From Polyangium mundeleinium (GTDB lineage: Bacteria; Myxococcota_A; Polyangia; Polyangiales; Polyangiaceae): a stretch of 64,000 nt of DNA. The notes beneath the pieces were generated by a model. That model ran no database searches, was not told the origin of the DNA, and saw only the letters and a list, made by a program, of their open reading frames with translations. The stretch spans positions 9,394,501 to 9,458,500 of the forward strand of contig NZ_JAQNDO010000001.1 of assembly GCF_028369105.1 (NCBI RefSeq). The letters are read 5' to 3'. The position numbers were made by a program, and so were the translations under genes. Below are positions 23,956 through 35,444 of this stretch, piece by piece. Each line of letters begins with the position of its first letter. The stretch's first letter is position 1.

Positions 23956-25338
23956 ATGACTGCCCAAAGCCTCGTCGAGCTCAGCAAACGCACCTACGAA
24001 ATCGTACCGCTCAAGCCCCCGGTCGAGCCGGCGCGGCTCGAGTACAAGAACTTCAAGGAAGCGCCGGACTGGCGGAGGATTCCCGCCTATGCCGACGTCA
24101 CCGAAGAGCAATTCCTCGATCATCGCTGGCAGTCGAAGAAATCGATCACCCGGCCCGACAAACTCCTCGAAGCCCTGCGTGATCTCGTCTCCGAGGAGTT
24201 CATCAAGGACGCGACCGAGGGCTTCGCCCGCGCGCCGATGAGCGTGCGCGTCTCGCCGTACCTCCTTTCGCTCATCGACTGGAACGACCCCTATCGGGAT
24301 CCGCTGCGCACCCAGTTCATCCCGCTGAAATCGCGCTTCTTGCCGGATCACCCGAAGCTCGGGCTCGACTCGCTGCACGAGCGCGCGGACGCGCCCGTCC
24401 CGGGGCTCACGCACCGCTACATCGACAAGGCCCTCTTCCTCCCGCTCGATACCTGCCCGGTCTACTGCCGCTTCTGCACGCGCAGTTATGCCGTCGGCAT
24501 CGACACCGAGGAGGTCGAGAAGACCCACTTCAAGGTCGACGAGGATCGCTGGCGGGCCGCGTACACGTACATCTCCTCGCGGCCCGAGCTCGAGGACATC
24601 GTGGTCTCGGGCGGCGACGCGTACAACCTGCGGCCGGAGCAGATTCGCTCGATTGGCGAGACGCTGCTCGGCATGACGAACATCCGCCGCATCCGCCTGG
24701 CCACGAAGGGCCCGGCCGTGATGCCGCAGAAGATCCTGACGGATAACGAGTGGATCGACGCCGTCACGTACATCGCCGACCTCGGCCGCAAGCTGCACAA
24801 GGAGGTCGCGGTCCACACGCACTTCAACAACCCGAACGAGATCACGGGCATCACGCGCGACGCCATGCAGAAGCTCTTCGAGCGTGGAATCCGCGTGCGC
24901 AACCAGAGCGTGCTCATCCGCGGCGTGAACGACGAGCCGGAGACGATGAAGCTCCTCGTCAAGCGCCTCGGCCACCTCAACGTGCAGCCCTATTACGTGT
25001 ACGTGCACGACCTCGTGAAGGGCGCGGAGGACCTGCGCACGACCGTGGCCACGGGTGAGCTCATCGAGACGCACGTGCGTGGATCGACCGCGGGGTTCAA
25101 CACGCCGACCGTGGTCGTCGACGCCCCCGGCGGCGGCGGCAAGCGCGACGTGCACTCGTACGAGTTCTACGATCGCACCACGGGCATCAGCATCTTCGAG
25201 AGCCCGAGCGTCAAGCCCGGCCAGAAGTACCTGTACTTCGATCCGGTCGATCGGCTGCCGGACGAGGGGCGCGCCCGCTGGGCCGACCCGCGCGAGCATC
25301 AGGTGATGATCGACGAGGCGATGCGCGCGATCTCGTGA
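23956..25338 (+). CDS. kamA: lysine 2,3-aminomutase-family radical SAM enzyme
   Basis: A 460-residue KamA-family protein. The iron-sulfur cysteines C167, C171 and C174 form the C-x3-C-x2-C motif (CPVYCRFCTR). The PLP lysine is K396 in DAPGGGGK. Asp352 (YVYVHD) and Asp389 (VVVDAPGG) are 37 residues apart. They match the two aspartates that clamp the epsilon-amino group of lysine in the Clostridium subterminale enzyme (D293/D330), which favours lysine over glutamate. The reaction interconverts L-lysine and L-beta-lysine and is oxygen-sensitive. Together with Kdd at 7266 this suggests a lysine degradation route, but beta-lysine for osmolytes or natural products is an alternative. A strong terminator follows. 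Confidence 0.85.
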   Translation: MTAQSLVELSKRTYEIVPLKPPVEPARLEYKNFKEAPDWRRIPAYADVTEEQFLDHRWQSKKSITRPDKLLEALRDLVSEEFIKDATEGFARAPMSVRVSPYLLSLIDWNDPYRDPLRTQFIPLKSRFLPDHPKLGLDSLHERADAPVPGLTHRYIDKALFLPLDTCPVYCRFCTRSYAVGIDTEEVEKTHFKVDEDRWRAAYTYISSRPELEDIVVSGGDAYNLRPEQIRSIGETLLGMTNIRRIRLATKGPAVMPQKILTDNEWIDAVTYIADLGRKLHKEVAVHTHFNNPNEITGITRDAMQKLFERGIRVRNQSVLIRGVNDEPETMKLLVKRLGHLNVQPYYVYVHDLVKGAEDLRTTVATGELIETHVRGSTAGFNTPTVVVDAPGGGGKRDVHSYEFYDRTTGISIFESPSVKPGQKYLYFDPVDRLPDEGRARWADPREHQVMIDEAMRAIS

Positions 25339-25362
25339 TCGCCGCAGCAGCGTGAGCACGAA

Positions 25363-25397
25363 GGGCTCTGCTCGGACGAACCGGGCAGAGCCCTTTT
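25363..25397 (+). terminator. intrinsic terminator of the aminomutase gene
   Basis: A 13-pair stem (GGGCTCTGC T CGG / CCG G GCAGAGCCC, with one T-G wobble) and a five-base loop (ACGAA) are followed by TTTT. It lies 25 bases after the stop codon. The reverse strand has no U-tract, so it serves the plus-strand gene only. Confidence 0.85.
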
Positions 25398-25399
25398 GG

Positions 25400-26641
25400 C
25401 TACGACGAGCGGCTCTTCTTGACCTTCGGCCGATCCGGAGGATCGGCCTCGTAGTTCGCCACCGCCTGCTCGAGCTCCTTCTTCACGCGCGCCACGAGAT
25501 CCGGCGGCTCGAGCACGCGCGCCGTCTCGCCGAAGCCGAGGACCCACGAGGTCAGCTCCGTCATGTCGCCGATGTCGAGCGACAGGCGCACGCCCCCGCC
25601 TTGCAGCTCCTCGATCACCTGCGACGGGTGCACCTTCCGGGTCCGTACGAAGTCGGCGACCTTCGCGCTGAAGTCGATCACCACGTGCGTCGACGCGCCG
25701 CCCGACCAGATGCCGAACGTGCCTTGGAAATAGTCCTCGACGCGGAAATCCGCGGGCAAGTCGAAGCGCTCTGTCGTCGCGCACTCCGTGTCACGCATGC
25801 GGTCGAGCAAGAACGTTCGGATCTCGCCGCGGCCGGCGTGCAAGCCGACGCAGTAGATCGCGTCCTTGTAGAGCACCATCGCGTAGGGGTGGATGACGAC
25901 CTTGTCCTCGCGCCCATCCTTCGCGCGCCGATACCGGCACGAGAGCGGCCGTAGATCCGCGACCGCCTGGAAGAGATCGTCGAGCGCCTCCGTGTGCGCC
26001 GCGTAGTCCTTCGGCGCGAACGGCAGGTAGAGGAAGCGCTCTTCGAGCCGCGCGTCGGCCACACCTGCGTTCGGTCCGCGGCCGGGGCGGCGCGCGACGC
26101 CGAGGAGCTGCTGCGCCGCGAGATCGATCTCTTCGTAGAGCGTCGAGCCGCGCATCGGCTCGAACAGGCGCCGCGCGGCGAGCAGCGCGTACGCCTGCGT
26201 GCGGCGGACCTCGACGCGCCGGGGCGCTTCCCCGGGGGCGAGGCGCCAGAGCCGCGTCCCGCCCGGCTTGCTCGTGGTCGAGACGAGGTCGAGATCCCGC
26301 CGCACCTCCGCGAGGTAGCGGCGCATCGATCGCGGCGTCACGTCGAGCTCGCGGGCGAGCTCGTAGATCGTCAGGCCCTTTGGATGCCGCTGCAAGAGCG
26401 CGCGCAACGTGTCGAGGCGCCGGTGCTGCGTGAACGGGCCTTTCGGCCGGCCGCGTGGGCGCGTGGACGCAGAGGACGACGACGCGCCTTGCGGGCTCGC
26501 TTGGGGCGCCCTCGCTTCGGAGGCCGCGGCGCGGCCCGAGACGGCGAGCGCGGCGGGCGCGGCGCGGCGCGCGGAGGAGAGTGCATCGCGTCCAGTGCTC
26601 GAAGTGCCGGATCCCACGGTACGCACCTTCGTGTATCGCAA
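25400..26641 (-). CDS. WYL-domain transcriptional regulator (HTH-DeoR/WYL)
   Basis: A 413-residue regulator. The N-terminal 65 residues are Ala/Ser-rich and unconserved. A helix-turn-helix follows (FTQHRRLDTLRALLQRHPKGLTIYELARELDVTPRSMRRYLAEVRRDL). Residues about 200 to 330 form a WYL domain (LRPLSCRYRRAKDGREDKVVIHPYAMVLYKDAIYCVGLHAGRGEIRTFLLDRM), and a WCX-type C-terminal extension follows (THVVIDFSAKVADFVRTRKVHPSQVIEELQGGGVRL). WYL proteins sense nucleotides or nucleic acids and often control DNA-damage or defence genes. The start is uncertain: 26641 is a TTG, and a GTG at 26626 is possible. No defence genes adjoin it. Confidence 0.82.
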   Translation of the reverse strand: MRYTKVRTVGSGTSSTGRDALSSARRAAPAALAVSGRAAASEARAPQASPQGASSSSASTRPRGRPKGPFTQHRRLDTLRALLQRHPKGLTIYELARELDVTPRSMRRYLAEVRRDLDLVSTTSKPGGTRLWRLAPGEAPRRVEVRRTQAYALLAARRLFEPMRGSTLYEEIDLAAQQLLGVARRPGRGPNAGVADARLEERFLYLPFAPKDYAAHTEALDDLFQAVADLRPLSCRYRRAKDGREDKVVIHPYAMVLYKDAIYCVGLHAGRGEIRTFLLDRMRDTECATTERFDLPADFRVEDYFQGTFGIWSGGASTHVVIDFSAKVADFVRTRKVHPSQVIEELQGGGVRLSLDIGDMTELTSWVLGFGETARVLEPPDLVARVKKELEQAVANYEADPPDRPKVKKSRSS

Positions 26642-26959
26642 CGCGCGCCTGCGGGAAAGCGCGTTCGTGGTTCACGCGACGGGCTTCGCGTGCGCGGGCC
26701 TCTCCGGGCGTGTTTTCCGGGTTCGTCCGGGTGCATGGCACCGGGGTTGGGCCGAAGCGCGCGCGTCCGTGTCGAGGGCTTGACGGCCGTGCGGCGCCGT
26801 GCCGAGCGGCGTCTTCTGAACTTGGGAAACTCGCGCCTTGCTGGATCGCGAGCTTGCGTGCGACCATGGACCGCTGGCGTGCGTACGTGCTCTGCGGTTC
26901 ACCCGGTCCCGGGGGAGGCGCGGGGCGCGCCCGACGCAGGTCAGCGGGGACAGGACACG
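26642..26959. other. intergenic region between WYL gene and first MopE-type gene
   Basis: A 318-base GC-rich gap between divergent genes that must hold both promoters. I find no convincing -35/-10 pair. TGGCACCGGGGTTGGG at 26736-26751 resembles a sigma54 site but has GG instead of the essential GC at -12. The ribosome site GGGGA precedes the ATG at 26960. Confidence 0.4.
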
Positions 26960-30901
<3,942 letters not shown>

Positions 30902-30913
30902 TTCCACGATCCC

Positions 30914-30951
30914 ATGGCTCGCGGCCGCGGCGGGGCTCGCCCTCGCCGCGG
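30914..30951 (+). pseudogene. remnant of the FGE-like lipoprotein gene's signal-peptide region
   Basis: Thirty-eight bases match 35467-35504, inside the signal-peptide codons of the lipoprotein gene that follows paralogue 2, with a single mismatch. The flanking bases are also partly alike: both copies sit just after the stop codon of a MYXO-CTERM gene. No open frame continues. I read this as debris from a duplication that once carried the vWA/MopE gene together with the start of its downstream neighbour. Confidence 0.7.
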
Positions 30952-31230
30952 ATCTCGCGCATTTTCATCCCTTGCGCAACCATTGCTCGTGCTCGTCAAG
31001 GCGCGCCGGCTTCCGCTCCTGAGAATCAGGAGGCAATGGCGAGCGCCTGGCACCTGCTCCACAAGTGCCATCGACCCGCGGGCGGAGACGAGCCGATGGG
31101 CCGCAGCTTACGGCCCCGGTGAACTCCGCCTCCAATCCGCGCGGAGCGGAGCCCACCCCAGGGCCCCGAACGGGCTACTTCGCTGAAATCACGACGGAAA
31201 ACGCCCCATCGTCCGTCCCGATCAAGAGAG

Positions 31231-31259
31231 TTTACGCCTTGCACGAACTCTTGTAGGGT
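31231..31259 (+). promoter_or_regulatory. weak promoter candidate for paralogue 2
   Basis: TTTACG and TAGGGT lie 17 bases apart, about 200 bases before the ATG at 31458. Each hexamer matches the consensus at only about half its positions, so this is a low-confidence call. Confidence 0.2.
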
Positions 31260-31457
31260 GAACGAGCATCATCTTCCTCGGCGGTCTTGGATCGAGCGGT
31301 CTCTCGTCCGGCCACCGCCGGCAGGCGTGGTGTGGAAACCCGTGCGTCGAAACAAACCTCTGCTTTGCAAAATCCGCGTTCGTCCCGTTCCTACTTTCCT
31401 TCGGCCCGGCGCTCGTCGCGGCATGACGAGGTCCTCCGAGGACTGGATCACGAGAAC

Positions 31458-34400
31458 ATGAACAGGACCCTCTTCCCCTTCCGTGGCATCGGCCGTCGCA
31501 AGCTTGGTATCGCGTCGGTCCTTTCTGGTGCGGCCCTCGTGGCCGCCGCGTCGCTCGTGGCACCGCCCGCCTCCGCCCAGGAGCCGGCTGCGTGTCTGAG
31601 CGCGGATCCGAAGGACTGGCCTTCGTCGGCAAAACCGTACTTCATGATGCTGATCGACACCTCGGGGTCGATGACGGGCACCGTCGCGACACCGGACTCG
31701 TGTGGCTTCGGGTCGACCCGCATCAGCCACGCCAAGTGCGCCCTGCGGAAGATGTTCTTCGCGTTCGGCGGGCAGGTGAACTTCGGGCTGGCCGGGTTCC
31801 AGCGCGGCACGGCCACGGGTTGCGTCGCGGCCTGTGGCTCGACCGGCGTCGGCAACTGCATATGGCAGAGCTACCCCGGCGGAGGCAACCCCTCCGGCGG
31901 CTGCGGCCTCGAGCCGTCGGAGGACGGTAACTCCAACAATCGACGCGGCGCCGAGATCCTGGTCCCCATGCAGCGCGACAACTTCTACGCGCCGCCGCTC
32001 GAGGACTCGAACATCCCCGAGCTCCTCAAGTGGGTCGACAACGATTGCTCGATGCACCCGACGCGGCAGCTCAGCTACGAGCTCTGGCCGGCGGGTGAAA
32101 CGCCGTTGAACGGCATCCTGCGCGACGCCTACCGCTACCTCTCGGATTCCTGGGCGAGACCCATCACGGGCGTCCCGGAGTTCCAGTCGCCGATCTCACT
32201 GTTCGGCGAGCGTGGCTGTCGCGTCATCAACGCGATCCTCATCACGGACGGTATCGAGACCTGCGACGAGTCTGACGACGCGCTGGACGCGGCCGCGGAT
32301 CTCCTCGCTGGCTTCGACCGCGGTGGGATTCACTGGTCCGTCAAGACGCACGTCATCGACTTCGGCACCTCGGCTGCCGCCAACGCAGCGCTCGCTGCGG
32401 CGGGCGGCACCGGCACATCGACCCCGGCGACGAATGAAACGCAGCTCTCGCAAGCGCTCTCGACCATCATCGCCTCCGCCATCAAGCCCGAGACCTGCGA
32501 CAACGCCGATAACAACTGCAACGGCTGCACGGACGAGGGCTTCGCCCATTACTGCAACCGGGACCAGACCTGCTGCACGTGGGCGACGCCGGCCCAGCGC
32601 ACGACGTGCCTCTCGAACTACCAGAGCACGATCACCACGGCGAACCCGGGCGGCGACCTGACGAAGCTGCCCTGCACGACGCCCACGCAGGCGACCCAGC
32701 CGGCCAACTGGCTCTGCTACAACCCCAAGGAGAGCTGCGACAACCTCGACAACAACTGCGATCCGGGGCCCGCGTTCGACGGCGACGCGGCGAACACGGT
32801 CGACGAAGGCGTGAATAAATGCGGCAACCCCGCGCATTGCCCCAAGGCGGAGATCTGCAACAGCCAGGATGACGACTGCGACGGGCAAACCGACGAGGGC
32901 GGCGTGTGCGTCATGCCGTGCGTCCCGTCGCCCGAAGTCTGCGACGGGTGTGACAACGACTGCGACGGCGTCGCGGACAATGGCGCGCCGAGCGCGGCCT
33001 GTGGCCAGCCGACCCCGGCGAACTGCGCCGGCGTACTGACGTGCAAGGCGGCGCAGAACGTGCCGCTCCCCGGCGCTTGCGTGGCGAACGGCGGGTTCAA
33101 CGCCTGCACGAACAACCCGCAGGTCGAGACCTGCGACAACCAGGACAACGACTGTGACGGCACCGTCGACGAGGGCGTGCCGCCCCAGCAGTGCGTGCCC
33201 GTCGGCACGCCGGCGAACCTGAACTACGGCGCGAACAGCCAGTGCAAGCGGGGCACGCAGCCCTGCAATGGCACGTGCCAGGGATTCATCGGGCCGAGCC
33301 CGGAGATCTGCGACGGCATCGACAACGATTGCGACGGCACGGTCGACGAGAGCCCCTTCGGCGTCGGGACGCCTTGCGGCAACAACCAGGCGCCGTGCAC
33401 GACGGGCCTCACGGCCTGCGTCAACGGCGCGCTCGTCTGCCAGGGCGGCGTGCAGCCCACGCCCGAGGTCTGCGACGGCAAGGACAATGATTGCGACGGC
33501 TCGATCGACGAGACGCCGCTCTCGGACGCGCCGACCGGCGCCAACAACGGCTGCTGGACCGAGCCGGGCAACTGCTGCACGTTCGGCAATCTCACGTGGT
33601 GCCCGCCTCCTGGCGGGACCTGCACGGGCACGGGCACGCTCACGGCGCCGTGCAACACCGGCAAGCTCGTCTGCCAGGGCCTGCAGAAGTGGGTCTGCTC
33701 GAACCCGAAGGCCCCGAGCCCGGAGGTCTGCGACGGGCTCGACAACAACTGCAATGGCATGCTCGATGACGGCAGTCTCCCGCAGGTCGGTACGACGTGC
33801 GGCTCCAATCAGGGTGAGTGCAAGACGGGCACACTCGTCTGCACGGGGGGCGTGCTCGATTGCGCGAACGACGTCGGTCCGGTGTCCGAGCTCTGCGACG
33901 GCAAGGACAACGATTGCGACGGCGTGAACGACAACGGCATCCCCTCCGGCGGACCGTGCGTTCCGACGTACGACACGACGCTCTATCCGGGCGATCGCAG
34001 CGCCTTGCCGTGCACGCCGGGTGAGTTCCTCTGCAATGGCGCGGCCGGCGTGGAGTGCCTCGGCGGCTACGCGCCGCAGCCCGAGATTTGCGACGGCATC
34101 GACAACGACTGCGACGGCAAGGTCGACGAGAGCGGCCCTGGGCCGGACGGCGTCGACGGCTCGATGAACCCGCAGCCCATGCCTGTCGGCAGCATCGGTC
34201 AGGCCTGCGGCGTGGAGACAGGCGAGTGCAAGCAGGGCACGTACGGCTGCGTGAACGGCGGGTTCGTCTGCACGGGCGAGGTCACGCCGGTCCTCGAGGT
34301 CTGCGATTGCTTCGACAACGACTGCGACGGCCAGAGCGACAACCCCAACAACGGCATCCCGCTGTGCAGCACCGGCAAGGAGTGCGTGAAGGGGAGCGCG

Positions 34401-35444
34401 GGCGTGTGTCAGTGCGCGAGCGCGTGCAATCCCGGCAAGGAATATCCGTGCCCGCCCGGCCAGCAATGCCAGCAGGTGACGGAGAGCTCGACGGGTGAGA
34501 GCCTCGGCTTCTACTGCGTGTCGGAGCCCTGCGCGGATTGCGAGCTGAAGACGGTCAAGGACGCGAACGGGAACGTGCTCTGTGCGCCCGCCAATACGCC
34601 GGCCGACGCCAATTGCAGCAAGCCGCCCGTGTGCGTCTGCAAGGGCCAGGCGGGCTGCAAGGATCCGTGCGACGGCGTGAGCTGCGGCACCGGCCAGGTC
34701 TGCGCCAACTACGGGCCGAACGCCGGCAAGTGCGTGGTGGACAACTGCTACAACGTGCCTTGCACCGGCTGCAACAAGGTCTGCAACCTCGGCTCGTGCG
34801 TGAACAACCCGTGCCAGCCGGATAGCTGCCCGGAGGGTCAGATCTGCAAGCCGAGCGCCGATTACATGACGTTCTCGTGCGTCTCGACGTGCGCGAACGT
34901 GGATTGCCCGGCGGGCCAGGTCTGCCAGGGCGGCACGTGCGTCGAGGCCTGCAGCCCGAATTGCGGCCCCGATCAATATTGCGACCTCGCCCAGACCCCG
35001 CCGACGTGCGTCCAGAACCAGTGCGCCGGCGCCTGCGCGAGCGGCGGCTGCTGCAATCCGGTGACGGGCGCCTGCGGCAATTGCCCCTGCGAAGGTGTGG
35101 TTTGCCCCGAGGGGCAGGTTTGTCAAAACGATTGCCCGCCGGGCGTCGCTTGCAGCCGCGGTGAATGCGTCGAGCCCATGGGTACGGGCGGCGCAGGCGG
35201 CGCGGGTGGCGGTGGCACGGGCGGCTCGGCTGGCGACGGCGGCATGGGCGCCGCGGGTCCCGGCGCGGGCGGATCGGCCGGCGCGCCCGACAACGGCGCG
35301 TGGGGCCTCGCGACGGGCGGCGGCGGTTGCTCTTGCTCCGCGGCGGGCGATTCTCGGTCGCCGGCTGGCTGGCTCGCGCTCCTCGGTTTGCCCTTGGCCT
35401 TCCTTCGCCGCCGTCGTTCGGCGCGCAACGTGGAGGTTGCGTGA
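31458..35444 (+). CDS. surface vWA/MopE-repeat protein with MYXO-CTERM tail (paralogue 2)
   Basis: A 1,328-residue paralogue of the preceding large gene, with the same order of parts. Signal peptide MNRTLFPFRGIGRRKLGIAS ends LVAPPASAQEPA. The vWA-like domain has MIDAS LIDTSGSMTG and AILITDGIETCD. Eleven MopE-type repeats follow, then Cys-rich modules (CDGVSCGTGQVC, CYNVPCTGCNKVCNLGSC). The linker is Gly/Ala-rich and the tail GGGGCSCSAAGDSRSP, helix, RRRRS. The two are so similar in the repeat region that long blocks such as CNTGKLVCQGLQKWVC are identical. They differ most in the signal peptide, the vWA loops and the linker. It overlaps the lipoprotein gene by one base, so the pair is translationally coupled. 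Likely function: metal-dependent adhesion or protein binding at the cell surface, inferred from domains only. Confidence 0.9.
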   Translation: MNRTLFPFRGIGRRKLGIASVLSGAALVAAASLVAPPASAQEPAACLSADPKDWPSSAKPYFMMLIDTSGSMTGTVATPDSCGFGSTRISHAKCALRKMFFAFGGQVNFGLAGFQRGTATGCVAACGSTGVGNCIWQSYPGGGNPSGGCGLEPSEDGNSNNRRGAEILVPMQRDNFYAPPLEDSNIPELLKWVDNDCSMHPTRQLSYELWPAGETPLNGILRDAYRYLSDSWARPITGVPEFQSPISLFGERGCRVINAILITDGIETCDESDDALDAAADLLAGFDRGGIHWSVKTHVIDFGTSAAANAALAAAGGTGTSTPATNETQLSQALSTIIASAIKPETCDNADNNCNGCTDEGFAHYCNRDQTCCTWATPAQRTTCLSNYQSTITTANPGGDLTKLPCTTPTQATQPANWLCYNPKESCDNLDNNCDPGPAFDGDAANTVDEGVNKCGNPAHCPKAEICNSQDDDCDGQTDEGGVCVMPCVPSPEVCDGCDNDCDGVADNGAPSAACGQPTPANCAGVLTCKAAQNVPLPGACVANGGFNACTNNPQVETCDNQDNDCDGTVDEGVPPQQCVPVGTPANLNYGANSQCKRGTQPCNGTCQGFIGPSPEICDGIDNDCDGTVDESPFGVGTPCGNNQAPCTTGLTACVNGALVCQGGVQPTPEVCDGKDNDCDGSIDETPLSDAPTGANNGCWTEPGNCCTFGNLTWCPPPGGTCTGTGTLTAPCNTGKLVCQGLQKWVCSNPKAPSPEVCDGLDNNCNGMLDDGSLPQVGTTCGSNQGECKTGTLVCTGGVLDCANDVGPVSELCDGKDNDCDGVNDNGIPSGGPCVPTYDTTLYPGDRSALPCTPGEFLCNGAAGVECLGGYAPQPEICDGIDNDCDGKVDESGPGPDGVDGSMNPQPMPVGSIGQACGVETGECKQGTYGCVNGGFVCTGEVTPVLEVCDCFDNDCDGQSDNPNNGIPLCSTGKECVKGSAGVCQCASACNPGKEYPCPPGQQCQQVTESSTGESLGFYCVSEPCADCELKTVKDANGNVLCAPANTPADANCSKPPVCVCKGQAGCKDPCDGVSCGTGQVCANYGPNAGKCVVDNCYNVPCTGCNKVCNLGSCVNNPCQPDSCPEGQICKPSADYMTFSCVSTCANVDCPAGQVCQGGTCVEACSPNCGPDQYCDLAQTPPTCVQNQCAGACASGGCCNPVTGACGNCPCEGVVCPEGQVCQNDCPPGVACSRGECVEPMGTGGAGGAGGGGTGGSAGDGGMGAAGPGAGGSAGAPDNGAWGLATGGGGCSCSAAGDSRSPAGWLALLGLPLAFLRRRRSARNVEVA

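Larger units (their letters stand above)
30902..31457. other. intergenic region with a decayed gene fragment, between the two paralogues
   Basis: A 556-base gap without an intact gene. Its first 60 bases preserve a fragment of the lipoprotein gene that follows paralogue 2 (see 30914-30951). The rest shows no coding signal. It ends with the ribosome and promoter region of paralogue 2, including a weak TTTACG-N17-TAGGGT pair at 31231-31259. Confidence 0.6.

Noticed and set aside
26736-26751. TGGCACCGGGGTTGGG as a sigma54 promoter for the first vWA/MopE gene
   Set aside because: The GG-N10-GC spacing rule fails: GG stands where the essential GC should be, and the site is over 200 bases from the start codon.
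32196-35126. Minus-strand open frame of 976 codons across paralogue 2
   Set aside because: Same antisense artefact in the duplicated gene; composition is the mirror of the Cys/Asp repeats.
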